From contig NZ_JOCT01000042.1 of NCBI RefSeq assembly GCF_000717875.1, forward strand, positions 35,110 through 99,109: a stretch of 64,000 bases of DNA, written 5' to 3'. Source of the DNA: Streptomyces sp. NRRL S-455 (lineage in GTDB: Bacteria > Actinomycetota > Actinomycetes > Streptomycetales > Streptomycetaceae). This document shows, piece after piece, positions 47,176-55,206 of this stretch. A program made the translations under genes and the position numbers. Below the pieces are notes generated by a model. That model had not been told where the DNA came from. It saw only the letters and a list, made by a program, of their open reading frames with translations, and did not search any database. Positions within the stretch are counted from its first letter, which is position 1, and every line of letters starts with the position of its first letter.

Positions 47176-47551
47176 GACACAGCCTCCCCGGGCGGGACTC
47201 GGGAATGGTCCGTACCAATATGGGTGACTGGTGCGGTCACATCAAGAGGGCGAGGCGTCACCCCTCTGCATGTGATCACCCGGGAGAGTTACGTATGCTG
47301 AACTCCGCACGGCCGAACTCCCACCGGAGGTCGCGGAGTTCGTGCCCTGTCGCGCGGTTCGCTGTCGTCGCAGATCCCGCGCCGGCGCGGGTGGCCGGGC
47401 GGCCCTGGGCCTCATGCGGACTCAGGCCCCTGGCCCCTGCCGGAGGTTGGGGCAGTGCTCCGTCCGGCCCTGCGGCCGTGGCTCGGCGACCGCCCCGGGA
47501 AACAGATGTGCCTGAGTGCCCGTCAGTTTCCCCAGGAGAGGTGCCCGTATC
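47176..47551. other. Intergenic region between FN3 lipoprotein and chitosanase
   Basis: No gene is convincing. An imperfect palindrome AATGGTCCGTACCAAT lies at 47204-47219, 29 bp from the lipoprotein start, with some likeness (11 of 16) to DasR sites. The ribosome site AGGAGAGG before the chitosanase is the only other clear element. Confidence 0.4.
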
Positions 47552-48352
47552 GTGCGTGTCCAGTCGTTCACACTGGCCGCGGCCAGCGCCGCCCTGCTCG
47601 CCCCGACGACGCCCCCCGCCGCCCAGGCCCAGCCCCAGGCCCAGCCCCGGCCCCGGTCGTACGCACAGCCCGTGGTCGGGCGCGAGATCCCCGTCCGCGC
47701 CACCGACCTGCTGGCCAGGGTCCGGGACTGCGTCCCCGTCTCGCGCGGCCGGTACCGCAGCGACTACGGCGCACCCGCGAAGATCCCGGTCTGCGGCACT
47801 CCGGACGCCGTGTTCTGGAAGGCCGACATGGACATCGACTGCGACGGTCGCCCCGGCCCGCGCTGCAACCGCCGCACCGACCCGCATTTCGCCGCCGCCA
47901 CGGCCTACGCCCAGTCCGACGGCCGCCCCTTGAGCGCCGAGCGCCTCCCGTTCGTCGTCGTGCCCGCCCCGAGCCCCATCTGGGACTACCGGGACCACGG
48001 CGTGGGCGGCGGTTCGGTCGTGGCCGTGGTGTACCGCGACCGCGTGCGCTACGCGGTGGTCGGCGACACGGGCCCCCGGAACATCATCGGAGAGGCGTCG
48101 TACGCGACAGCCCGGGCACTGGGCATCCGCCCCGACCCGCACGGCGGCGGCACACCGTCGGGCGTCACCTACATCGTCTTCAAGAACTCCCGTGTGTCAC
48201 CCATCGAGGACGACGCTGCGGCGGTGGCGACCGGGGAGCGGCTGACGAGGGAGTTCATCGGCGCCGGCTCAGCGGTTGACGGGACGCCGGCCGTACGGGC
48301 GAGCGAGACGGGTCCCGCCGGTCGCGCGTCGGCGGCCGGACGCCGGGGGTGA
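47552..48352 (+). CDS. Secreted GH75 chitosanase
   Basis: 266 residues. A signal peptide (about 1-26, FTLAAASAALLAPTTPPAAQ) is followed by a Pro/Gln linker and the GH75 fungal-chitosanase-type domain: AVFWKADMDIDCDGRPGPRC with the catalytic-type Asp residues, WDYRDHGVGGGSVVAVVYRD and RYAVVGDTGPRNIIGEASYA with a conserved Glu. It hydrolyses chitosan outside the cell. GTG 47552 has AGGAGAGG upstream. The C-terminal ~45 residues are Ala/Gly/Arg-rich and probably disordered. Confidence 0.88.
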   Translation: MRVQSFTLAAASAALLAPTTPPAAQAQPQAQPRPRSYAQPVVGREIPVRATDLLARVRDCVPVSRGRYRSDYGAPAKIPVCGTPDAVFWKADMDIDCDGRPGPRCNRRTDPHFAAATAYAQSDGRPLSAERLPFVVVPAPSPIWDYRDHGVGGGSVVAVVYRDRVRYAVVGDTGPRNIIGEASYATARALGIRPDPHGGGTPSGVTYIVFKNSRVSPIEDDAAAVATGERLTREFIGAGSAVDGTPAVRASETGPAGRASAAGRRG

Positions 48353-48393
48353 CGCCCGGGCACACCTCCAGGCCGGCGACGCCCGGAACCGAG

Positions 48394-48423
48394 CCCGGGC
48401 ACACCGTCTCCGGTGTGCCCGGG
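48394..48423. terminator. Terminator between chitosanase and dhaM
   Basis: CCCGGGCACACC, a 6-base loop and GGTGTGCCCGGG make a perfect 12-bp stem at the junction of the two convergent genes. Confidence 0.87.
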
Positions 48424-48430
48424 GCCGTCC

Positions 48431-48841
48431 TCACGCCTTCCGGTACGTGTACGCCTCCGCGGCGGCCGACTCCACCTCCGCAAGGCCAGCCCCCGTGGCC
48501 GCCGTGACGACCGCGGCAACGGCTCCCTCCACGAACGGCGCGTCCACCAACCGCGTCTGCTCCGGGAGTTCGTCGCCCTCCGCGAGCAGCGCCTTCACCG
48601 TGAGCACCGCGCTGCCCAAATCGGCCAGGACGGCGACACCGGCACCGCGATCGACGGACGCGGCCGCGGCCGCGATCAGTTCGGCACTGGTGCCCAGACC
48701 GCCGCCCTCGGTGCCACCCGCGGGGGCGACGGGCACCGCCGGGCCACCGCCCGCGAGCCCCTTGGCCAGCGCGGCGACCGACGAGGCCACCTCCGCGCTG
48801 TGCGACACCAGCACGATCCCCACGAGCCGCTCGTCACTCAC
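48431..48841 (-). CDS. dhaM: PTS-dependent dihydroxyacetone kinase phosphotransferase subunit DhaM
   Basis: 136-residue EIIA-mannose-like domain passing phosphate from HPr to DhaL-bound ADP. Phospho-His is His14 in VGIVLVSHSAEVASSVAALA, and ADLGSAVLTVKALL is the conserved core. It is a stand-alone IIA domain, lacking the HPr and EI domains of E. coli DhaM. GTG 48841 overlaps the dhaL stop by 8 bp. Last gene of dhaKLM. Confidence 0.92.
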   Translation of the reverse strand: MSDERLVGIVLVSHSAEVASSVAALAKGLAGGGPAVPVAPAGGTEGGGLGTSAELIAAAAASVDRGAGVAVLADLGSAVLTVKALLAEGDELPEQTRLVDAPFVEGAVAAVVTAATGAGLAEVESAAAEAYTYRKA

Positions 48842-49433
48842 CGGCGGCCTCCGCGAGCGCGGCCACCAGCAGCGCCGACGACGTGGCTCCCGGGTCCTGG
48901 TGACCGATGCTGCGTTCGCCCACGTAGCTGGCCCGGCCCTTGCGCGCCTGCAGGGGTGTCGTCGCCACGGCGCCCTCCTCCGCCGCGGCCCGGCCGGCGG
49001 CGAACGAGGTGCCGAGCGCGTCCACCGCGGGCACCAGAGCGTCGATCATGGTTGCGTCGCCGGGCGCGGCACCGCCGAGCGTCATCACCGCGTCCACCCC
49101 GGCCCGCAGCGCCTCGGTCAGCTGCTCCGGGCTGACCTCGGCGGCATCGCCGAGTGCCTTGCCGGTACGGCGCAGCAGCGTCCCGTACAGCGGCCCGGAG
49201 GCGCCGCCGACCGTCGAGACGAGCTGGCGTCCGGCCAGCGTCAGGACCCCGCCGGGCGTGTCGGGGGCCTCCTTCTCCAGCGCGGCGGTCACGGCCGTGA
49301 ACCCGCGCTGGAGGTTGCTGCCGTGGTCGGCGTCCCCGATCGGGGAGTCGAGGGCGGTGAGCCGTTCCGCCTCGCGCTCCACGGACGCGGCGGTCACCGT
49401 CATCCAACGGCGGAAGAAATCGGCGTCGAGCAC
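48834..49433 (-). CDS. dhaL: Dihydroxyacetone kinase ADP-binding subunit DhaL
   Basis: 199 residues, all-helical. The Mg-ADP site is LDSPIGDADHGSNLQRGF and a second block is STVGGASGPLYGTLLRR, both diagnostic of DhaL. It holds ADP as a cofactor that is rephosphorylated by DhaM and phosphorylates dihydroxyacetone on DhaK. GTG 49433; 49 bp from dhaK. Confidence 0.93.
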   Translation of the reverse strand: MLDADFFRRWMTVTAASVEREAERLTALDSPIGDADHGSNLQRGFTAVTAALEKEAPDTPGGVLTLAGRQLVSTVGGASGPLYGTLLRRTGKALGDAAEVSPEQLTEALRAGVDAVMTLGGAAPGDATMIDALVPAVDALGTSFAAGRAAAEEGAVATTPLQARKGRASYVGERSIGHQDPGATSSALLVAALAEAAGE

Positions 49434-49482
49434 TGGGTCTCCTTGCCTGGTAGGTACGTGGTGATCCTCTGCCCCTCCCGCG

Positions 49483-50475
49483 TCACACGCCCCAGCGCAG
49501 ACCCGGTGTCTTCACCGGCGCGTCCCACAGCCGCAGCAGCTCCTCGTCGGCCTGGCACAGGGTGAGCGAGGCGCCCGCCATGTCCAGGGAGGTGACGTAG
49601 TTGCCCACCAGGACCCGGGCCACGGAAACCCCGCGCGCGGCGAGCACCCGGTGCACCTCGGCGTTGAAGCCGTACAGCTCGAGCAGGGGGGTCCCGCCCA
49701 TGCCGTTGACGAGGACCATCACGGGATTGCGCGGCCGGAGGTCCTCCACCACCGCCTCGACGGCGGCTTCGGCGATCTCGCCGGACGTCATCATGGCCCG
49801 CCGCTCCCGGCCGGGCTCGCCGTGGATACCGATGCCCAACTCCAGCTCGCCGGGCGGCAGATCGAAGGTGGGGCTGCCCTTGGCCGGCGTGCTGCAGGCG
49901 CTCAGCGCGACACCGAAGCTGCGCGCGTTCTCGTTGACCTGCCGGGCGATGGCCTGCACCCGCTCCAGCGGCATGCCCTCGTCGGCGGCGGCGCCCGCGA
50001 TCTTCTCCACGAACAGGGTGGCGCCGGTGCCGCGCCGGCCGGCCGTGTAGAGACTGTCGGTCACCGCCACGTCATCGTTGACCAGTACCTTCGCGACCTG
50101 GATGCCCTCGTCCTCGGCCAGCTCGGCGGCCATGTCGAAGTTGAGGACGTCGCCGGTGTAGTTCTTCACGATGAACAGCACTCCGGCCCCGCTGTCCACG
50201 GCGGCGGCCGCACGCAGCATCTGGTCGGGCACGGGAGACGTGAACACCTCGCCGGGACAGGCCGCCGACAGCATGCCGGGACCCACGAATCCACCGTGCA
50301 GCGGCTCGTGCCCCGAGCCACCGCCGGAGACCAGTCCCACTTTTCCGGCCACGGGAGCGTCCCGCCTCACGATCACCCGGTTCTCCACGTCCACGGTCAG
50401 CTCCGGGTGGGCAGCCGCCAGACCGCGCAGTGCGTCCGCGACGACGGTCTCCGGGACGTTGATCAGCATCTTCAC
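49483..50475 (-). CDS. dhaK: Dihydroxyacetone kinase substrate-binding subunit DhaK
   Basis: 330 residues. LVSGGGSGHEPLHGGFVGPG has His56, and ELGIGIHGEPGRER has His218, the residue that binds dihydroxyacetone as a hemiaminal in the family. VKNYTGDVLNFDMAAELAED and the C-terminal VNGMGGTPLLELYGF are also typical. GTG 50475 fits AGGAGG at 5-bp spacing; ATG 50469 is the alternative. First gene of the operon, which depends on PTS phosphate. Confidence 0.94.
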   Translation of the reverse strand: MKMLINVPETVVADALRGLAAAHPELTVDVENRVIVRRDAPVAGKVGLVSGGGSGHEPLHGGFVGPGMLSAACPGEVFTSPVPDQMLRAAAAVDSGAGVLFIVKNYTGDVLNFDMAAELAEDEGIQVAKVLVNDDVAVTDSLYTAGRRGTGATLFVEKIAGAAADEGMPLERVQAIARQVNENARSFGVALSACSTPAKGSPTFDLPPGELELGIGIHGEPGRERRAMMTSGEIAEAAVEAVVEDLRPRNPVMVLVNGMGGTPLLELYGFNAEVHRVLAARGVSVARVLVGNYVTSLDMAGASLTLCQADEELLRLWDAPVKTPGLRWGV

Positions 50476-50761
50476 GGGAACCTCCTGGTGAGAGGAGCAG
50501 ATGATGAGCCTCTGGCCTCGATTCTCGCAGGCCAGTGCTGGCTTGGCGAGCCGTCGATCTTGACGGCCCGGCGGTGGACGGGAGCACGTCACCAAGGTGC
50601 CGTCGCTGACGTAGCGCTGACTCGGTGACGGGACGTCAGGCGCACCCGATGGTCGTTCCCGAGCCGACTGCGCCGCCTCGTGACGTCCTGTCGGCAGTCG
50701 CCGTGCGGGGCCCCGTGCCTCGGATCTCGGGTCGGCCGTTCAGGCCTGCCGCACATGCGGC
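50476..50761. other. Intergenic stretch upstream of dhaK
   Basis: Apart from the dhaK ribosome site I see no gene, no clear promoter and no strong repeat. No dhaS/dhaR-like regulator is adjacent. Confidence 0.4.
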
Positions 50762-51029
50762 ATGGTCTTCGTCCTCGGCGTGTTCGCCGGGGCCGCCGAC
50801 ACGTTTGCCCCCGGGCGCGGTGATCAACAAGGGCCTGGCGGTACGGGGCGCCCAGCAGCACGGCCGCCGCTACCTCCCGATGCTGATCCACGGCCTGGCG
50901 GCCGGAGAGCTGAGCACCGCCCACCTGGCGACCCGCACCTTGCCGTCGGCAAGGACGCCGCGGGCCTACGACACGATCAAGGAGAAGAGCTACGGCTGTG
51001 TCCGCGCCGTCCCCCGGCAGGGCCGCTGA
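50762..51029 (+). pseudogene. 3' remnant of a zinc-type alcohol/formaldehyde dehydrogenase
   Basis: Frame one reads MVFVLGVFAGAADTFAPGR. After a one-base shift near 50810, frame two reads GAVINKGLAVRGAQQHGRRY and continues AYDTIKEKSYGCVRAVPR to a TGA at 51027. Together they match the C-terminal ~85 residues of MDR-family zinc dehydrogenases (glutathione-independent formaldehyde dehydrogenase-like). The catalytic and most of the NAD domains are absent. Confidence 0.75.
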
Positions 51030-51091
51030 CCAGGGCATGCCGCCGTACCCCGCTCCGTTTGCCGTCGGTGCGGGTGGGGACCCGGGCGAGC

Positions 51092-52069
51092 ATGAGAGCA
51101 ACGCCTCGCCGCCGCGTGATGCGGCAGAACCGGGTCCTGTGGCTGCTGGACCGCCTGGAGCGCGAGCCCCGGGCCGACGCGGTGATCGACACGCTCCGCA
51201 GGGGCGTGCGCGCCCTGCCCCTGGGCCCCGGCCGGGACCTGCTGCACGGCCGGTGGCTGGGGCACCCCGCCCATCCCCTGATGGTGCAGGTGCCGATCGG
51301 AAGCTGGCTGTCGGCGGCGGTGCTGGACCTGCGGCCCGGCCGCTCCCGCGAGTCGCGACTGCTGGTCGGTCTCGGTCTGGCCGCCGCCGCTCCCGCGGCC
51401 CTGGCCGGCGCCGTCGACTGGGCGGATCTGCACCGTCAGCAGCAGCGCGTCGGACTGGTCCACGCCCTGTCCAACGCGGTGGCCGTCGGCCTGTACGCCG
51501 TCTCGCTCGCCCACCGCGTCCAAGGACGTGAGGCTGTGGGCCGGGCGTACGGCTTCGTGGGGCTGACGGCGGTCGGTATCAGCGGCATGCTGGGCGGGCA
51601 CCTGGCCTACCGGCAGGCCTCCGGCGCCAACCACGCCGAAGAGGTTCCGCACGTCGTCTCGGAGGGCTGGCACCGGATCGGCGCCGTGGACGAGTTCCCG
51701 GCCGGCCGGCCGGTGCGGCGCAGCGTGGACGACGTGCCGGTACTCGTCGTGCGCGAATCCGGCGGGGTGATCCACGCGCTGGCCGAGCGGTGCAGCCACC
51801 TCGCGGGACCGCTCTCCGAGGGCACCGTCGCCGACGGCTGCGTCCAGTGCCCCTGGCACGGCAGTGTCTTCCGGCTCTCCGACGGCTGGAACGTGCGCGG
51901 CCCCGCCACCTCCCCCCAGCCCGCCTTCGAGACCCGGATCACCGACGGTCATGTCGAGGTGCGCCTACGGCACCAGGACGGAGGCGCGCCCGCGAGGAGC
52001 GACCGGGAGATGGCCGGGCAGGGAAGCGGAACAGGAACAGGTGCGCATGAACACAGCCACGACAGCTGA
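51092..52069 (+). CDS. DUF2231 membrane protein fused to a Rieske 2Fe-2S domain
   Basis: 325 residues. The N-terminal part has membrane helices of DUF2231 type (HPLMVQVPIGSWLSAAVLDL, LAAAAPAALAGAVDWADLHR, YGFVGLTAVGISGMLGGHLA). The C-terminal ~110 residues form a Rieske domain: CSHLAGPLSEG and CVQCPWHGSVFRLSDG supply C-x-H and C-x2-C-x2-H ligands. A membrane-linked electron-transfer role is likely but the partner is unknown. ATG 51092; the 3' end overlaps the next gene by 23 bp. Confidence 0.88.
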   Translation: MRATPRRRVMRQNRVLWLLDRLEREPRADAVIDTLRRGVRALPLGPGRDLLHGRWLGHPAHPLMVQVPIGSWLSAAVLDLRPGRSRESRLLVGLGLAAAAPAALAGAVDWADLHRQQQRVGLVHALSNAVAVGLYAVSLAHRVQGREAVGRAYGFVGLTAVGISGMLGGHLAYRQASGANHAEEVPHVVSEGWHRIGAVDEFPAGRPVRRSVDDVPVLVVRESGGVIHALAERCSHLAGPLSEGTVADGCVQCPWHGSVFRLSDGWNVRGPATSPQPAFETRITDGHVEVRLRHQDGGAPARSDREMAGQGSGTGTGAHEHSHDS

Positions 52070-52595
52070 CAGCCGCCTCGCGCGCCGTGTGCACGGGCTC
52101 CTGCGACGCACCCGGCAGGACTACGCGGCAGGCCATGACCGGCCCCTGGGCGGCTATCTCATGGCCATGGCGAGCTTCGCGGCCTACACCACGGCCTGGT
52201 CCACTGCCGTGAGCCGCAGCGGACGCCCGCTGCCCGAGCGGCCCGAACCATGGGACGTGGTCCTGACCTCGGTGGCGACGTTCCGGCTCAGCCGACTGCT
52301 GAGCAAGGCGTCGGTGACCAGCCCGCTGCGCGCCCCCTTCACGCGCTACGTCGGCCCGCAGGGCCCCGGCGAACTGCATGAGGAGGCGCAGCCCGAGCAG
52401 GGCAGGCACACCGTCGGTGAACTCGCGACCTGCCCGTTCTGCGTGAGCGTGTGGGTGGCCTCGACCCTGACCGCCGGACAGCTTCTCTGGCCCCGTGCGA
52501 CGCGCACCGCCATGGGCGCCCTCGCCGCCCTGGCCGGGGCGGACACGCTGCAACTGGCGTACGGCGCGCTGGTGAAGAGAACGACCCGCGACTGA
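52047..52595 (+). CDS. DUF1360 membrane protein
   Basis: 182 residues. LGGYLMAMASFAAYTTAWST is a membrane segment, DVVLTSVATFRLSRLLSKAS follows, and ELATCPFCVSVWVASTL is the cysteine-containing signature of DUF1360. A last helix is GALAALAGADTLQLAYGALV. It is coupled to the Rieske gene. Function unknown; the CPFC pair could be redox active. Confidence 0.85.
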   Translation: MNTATTADSRLARRVHGLLRRTRQDYAAGHDRPLGGYLMAMASFAAYTTAWSTAVSRSGRPLPERPEPWDVVLTSVATFRLSRLLSKASVTSPLRAPFTRYVGPQGPGELHEEAQPEQGRHTVGELATCPFCVSVWVASTLTAGQLLWPRATRTAMGALAALAGADTLQLAYGALVKRTTRD

Positions 52596-52648
52596 CCGCG
52601 GGCGTGGGAACGCCCCTCGCGGCCCGGGCGGGCCGCCGGCCCGGGCTT

Positions 52649-52827
52649 CAGGGCCTGTTCTGAATTCCCCGCCTGCGCCCCGACGCCCGGCACGCACCCT
52701 CGCCGCACGGCGCCACAGGACAGGTGGCTCCGCCACATGACCTGCGACGCCGCACGCCGAGGGCACGCACCGAACGCCGCTGTGCCCGCGCTCCGCGCGG
52801 ACGACGGGGAACTCAGAACAGGCCCTG
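52649..52827. mobile_element. MITE-like element with 23-bp terminal inverted repeats
   Basis: The left end 52649-52671 (CAGGGCCTGTTCTGAATTCC then CCG) and the right end 52805-52827 are inverted copies with one mismatch in 23. The 179-bp interior has no gene and is itself partly self-complementary. The right end abuts the TAG stop codon (52830-52828) of the neighbouring gene. The ends resemble Streptomyces IS5-type termini, so it was probably moved by a transposase in trans. No target duplication is clear. Confidence 0.72.
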
Positions 52828-53202
52828 CTAGCGGCCGAGCCGGCAGATCAGCGTGCTCACCGCGGCGGCGCAGGCCAGGGTCACGCAGGCCCCGGCCGCG
52901 TGGCGGCGGAGCAGGGTCTGCCGGAGGTCGGCGTAGCGGCTCTCGTACTCCTGCCGCAGCCGGCCGGCCCGCTCGACCGTGCTGAGCAGCATCTGCCGGG
53001 TGAGGGCGATGCGCTGGCGGATGTAGTACCGGGAGAGCTCCTCGGCCTGGGCGGTGGTCAGCCAGGGCAGCCGCGCACAGAGGTCCTCGGCCTCGCGGTG
53101 GGCGTCGTCGTGGTGGAGGCGGGCCAGCAGGTAGCCCTCGGCCTCGTCGGCCAGCGGATGATGCCCGTCGTCGTGCGGCGCGCTGTGCCTGGTGCGTCTC
53201 AT
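52828..53202 (-). CDS. Small protein coupled to cytochrome oxidase subunit I
   Basis: 124 residues. An acidic/His-rich start ([20 protein letters not shown]), amphipathic helices ([20 protein letters not shown]) and a C-terminal membrane helix ([18 protein letters not shown]). The ATG at 53202 overlaps the ctaD stop (ATGA). I do not recognise the family; coupling suggests an oxidase accessory or assembly protein. Its last codons lie at the junction with the MITE-like element, which may have replaced the native 3' end. Confidence 0.68.
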   Translation of the reverse strand: MRRTRHSAPHDDGHHPLADEAEGYLLARLHHDDAHREAEDLCARLPWLTTAQAEELSRYYIRQRIALTRQMLLSTVERAGRLRQEYESRYADLRQTLLRRHAAGACVTLACAAAVSTLICRLGR

Positions 53203-54911
53203 GGCCGTTCGCCCTTGTGGCCCTCGGCTTCGATGACGTCTCGCTTGCCGGTGTTCTCCGCCTCGTCCAGCTGGGCCACGCCGGGGTGGTGCAGGTCGAA
53301 CGCCGGGGACTCGGAGCGGACGCGCGGCATGGTGACGAAGTTGTGCCGCGGAGGCGGACAGGACGTCGCCCACTCCAGGGAACGCCCGTATCCCCAGGGG
53401 TCGTTGACCTCCACCCGCTTGCCCTCCTGGGCGGTCTTCCAGACGTTGTAGAGGAAGGGCAGGGTGGACAGGCCGAGGAGGAAGGCACCGATCGAGGAGA
53501 CGGTGTTGAGGGTGGTGAAGCCGTCGGCGGCGAGGTAGTCGGCGTAGCGGCGGGGCATGCCCTCGGCGCCCAGCCAGTGCTGCACCAGGAAGGTGGTGTG
53601 GAAGCCCACGAAGAGAGTCCAGAAGTGGATCTTCTCCAGGCGTTCGTTGAGCATGGTGCCGGTCATCTTCGGCCACCAGAAGCTGAATCCGCCGAACATG
53701 GCGAACACGATGGTGCCGAACAGCACGTAGTGGAAGTGCGCGACCACGAAGTAGCTGTCGGTGACGTGCCAGTCGAGCGGTGGTGAGCCGAGGATGACGC
53801 CGGTCAGGCCGCCGAAGAGGAAGGTGACCAGGAAGCCGGCCGCCCACAGCATGGGTGGTTCGAACGACAGCGAGCCCTTCCACATCGTGCCGATCCAGTT
53901 GAAGAACTTCACGCCCGTCGGCACGGCGATGAGATAGGTCACGAAGGAGAAGAACGGCAGCAACACCGCACCGGTCGCGAACATGTGGTGCGCCCACACG
54001 GTCACCGACAGCCCGGCGATGGCGATGGTGGCGCCGATCAGCCCCGTGTAGCCGAAGATCGGCTTGCGGGCGAAGACGGGAATGATCTCGCTGATCACGC
54101 CGAAGAACGGCAGCGCCAGGATGTACACCTCGGGATGGCCGAAGAACCAGAACAGGTGCTGCCAGAGGATCGCGCCGCCGTTCTCCGCGTTGAACACCTG
54201 CGCCCCGAAGCGGCGGTCGGCCTCCAGCACCAGCAGCGCGGCGGCCAGCACCGGGAAGGCCAGAAGCACCAGTACCGAGGTGAGGAGCACGTTCCAGGTG
54301 AAGATCGGCATCCGGAACATGGTCATGCCGGGGGCGCGCATGCAGATGATGGTGGTGATGAAGTTGACCGAGCCGAGGATGGTGCCGAACCCGGACAGCG
54401 CCAGGCCCATGACCCACAGGTCACCGCCGACGTAGGAGGTCCGTTCTGCGCCGCTGAGCGGGGTGTAGGCGGTCCAGCCGAAGTCGGCGGCGCCCTGGGG
54501 CGTGAGCAGGCTGCCGAGCACGATGAGGCCGCCGAAGAGGAACAGCCAGTACGAGAGCATGTTGAGCCGGGGGAAGGCCACGTCGGGTGAGCCGATCTGG
54601 AGCGGCATGACGGCGTTGGCGAACCCGGCGAAGGTGGGCGTGGCGAACAGCAGCAGCATGATCGTGCCGTGCATGGTGAACGCCTGGTTGTACTGCTCCT
54701 GGGACAGGATCTGCAGCCCTGGCCGGGCCAGTTCGGCGCGGATGGCCATCGCCAGCGCTCCGGCGATCAGGAAGAACCCGAACGACGTGATCAGGTACAG
54801 GTGCCCGATCTTCTTGTGATCGGTGGTCGTCAGCCAGGAGACGATCACCTGGCCCCTGCTGCGGCGCTCGGCCGCGGCTACTGGCGCAACCGGTTCTGTG
54901 TGTGTCGCCAT
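53199..54911 (-). CDS. ctaD: Cytochrome c oxidase subunit I (aa3-type), solitary copy
   Basis: 570-residue haem-copper oxidase core. It has haem a ligand His in [17 protein letters not shown], CuB ligands in [20 protein letters not shown] and [19 protein letters not shown]-channel residues, and haem ligands in [14 protein letters not shown]. No subunits II, III or IV are nearby, so it is probably an additional copy that uses partners made elsewhere. ATG 54911 follows GAGGAAC. Downstream is a coupled small membrane protein. Confidence 0.94.
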   Translation of the reverse strand: MATHTEPVAPVAAAERRSRGQVIVSWLTTTDHKKIGHLYLITSFGFFLIAGALAMAIRAELARPGLQILSQEQYNQAFTMHGTIMLLLFATPTFAGFANAVMPLQIGSPDVAFPRLNMLSYWLFLFGGLIVLGSLLTPQGAADFGWTAYTPLSGAERTSYVGGDLWVMGLALSGFGTILGSVNFITTIICMRAPGMTMFRMPIFTWNVLLTSVLVLLAFPVLAAALLVLEADRRFGAQVFNAENGGAILWQHLFWFFGHPEVYILALPFFGVISEIIPVFARKPIFGYTGLIGATIAIAGLSVTVWAHHMFATGAVLLPFFSFVTYLIAVPTGVKFFNWIGTMWKGSLSFEPPMLWAAGFLVTFLFGGLTGVILGSPPLDWHVTDSYFVVAHFHYVLFGTIVFAMFGGFSFWWPKMTGTMLNERLEKIHFWTLFVGFHTTFLVQHWLGAEGMPRRYADYLAADGFTTLNTVSSIGAFLLGLSTLPFLYNVWKTAQEGKRVEVNDPWGYGRSLEWATSCPPPRHNFVTMPRVRSESPAFDLHHPGVAQLDEAENTGKRDVIEAEGHKGERP

Positions 54912-55206
54912 GAGTTCCTCGATCGGCAGCAACGGTGCATGGATGGGAGGCCGGGGGTGTCTCCAGCCCGGAGGAAACTAGCCCTGTCGATGCGTCACTA
55001 CTGCGTGGGATCGAGTTCTTCTCGGCTGAACGGCTGAATGATCCATCCGTCCGGGCGGTCCACCGGCGTGGTTCACCGCGTCCGGCCGCCCGCCGCCCTG
55101 CCCTCCCGGTGGGCCGGTGTCCTCTCGGCACAGGCAATCCCGGTAGTCGGCCGCCGAGTTGACGCTGTGCGCTGTTCACCATCACAGCGGAAGGGCCGGA
55201 GAAGGG
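54912..55206 (-). other. 295-bp region upstream of ctaD
   Basis: No gene is evident. On the minus strand it forms a long leader to ctaD with hairpin potential (TCCTCCGGGCTGGAGA near 54980-54965). A weak inverted repeat CTGTTCACCATCACAG lies at 55172-55187. I cannot assign a regulator. Confidence 0.35.

Noticed and set aside
55172..55187. CTGTTCACCATCACAG as a Rex redox-sensor site for ctaD
   Set aside because: Spacing and arms do not fit TTGTGAAN6TTCACAA.
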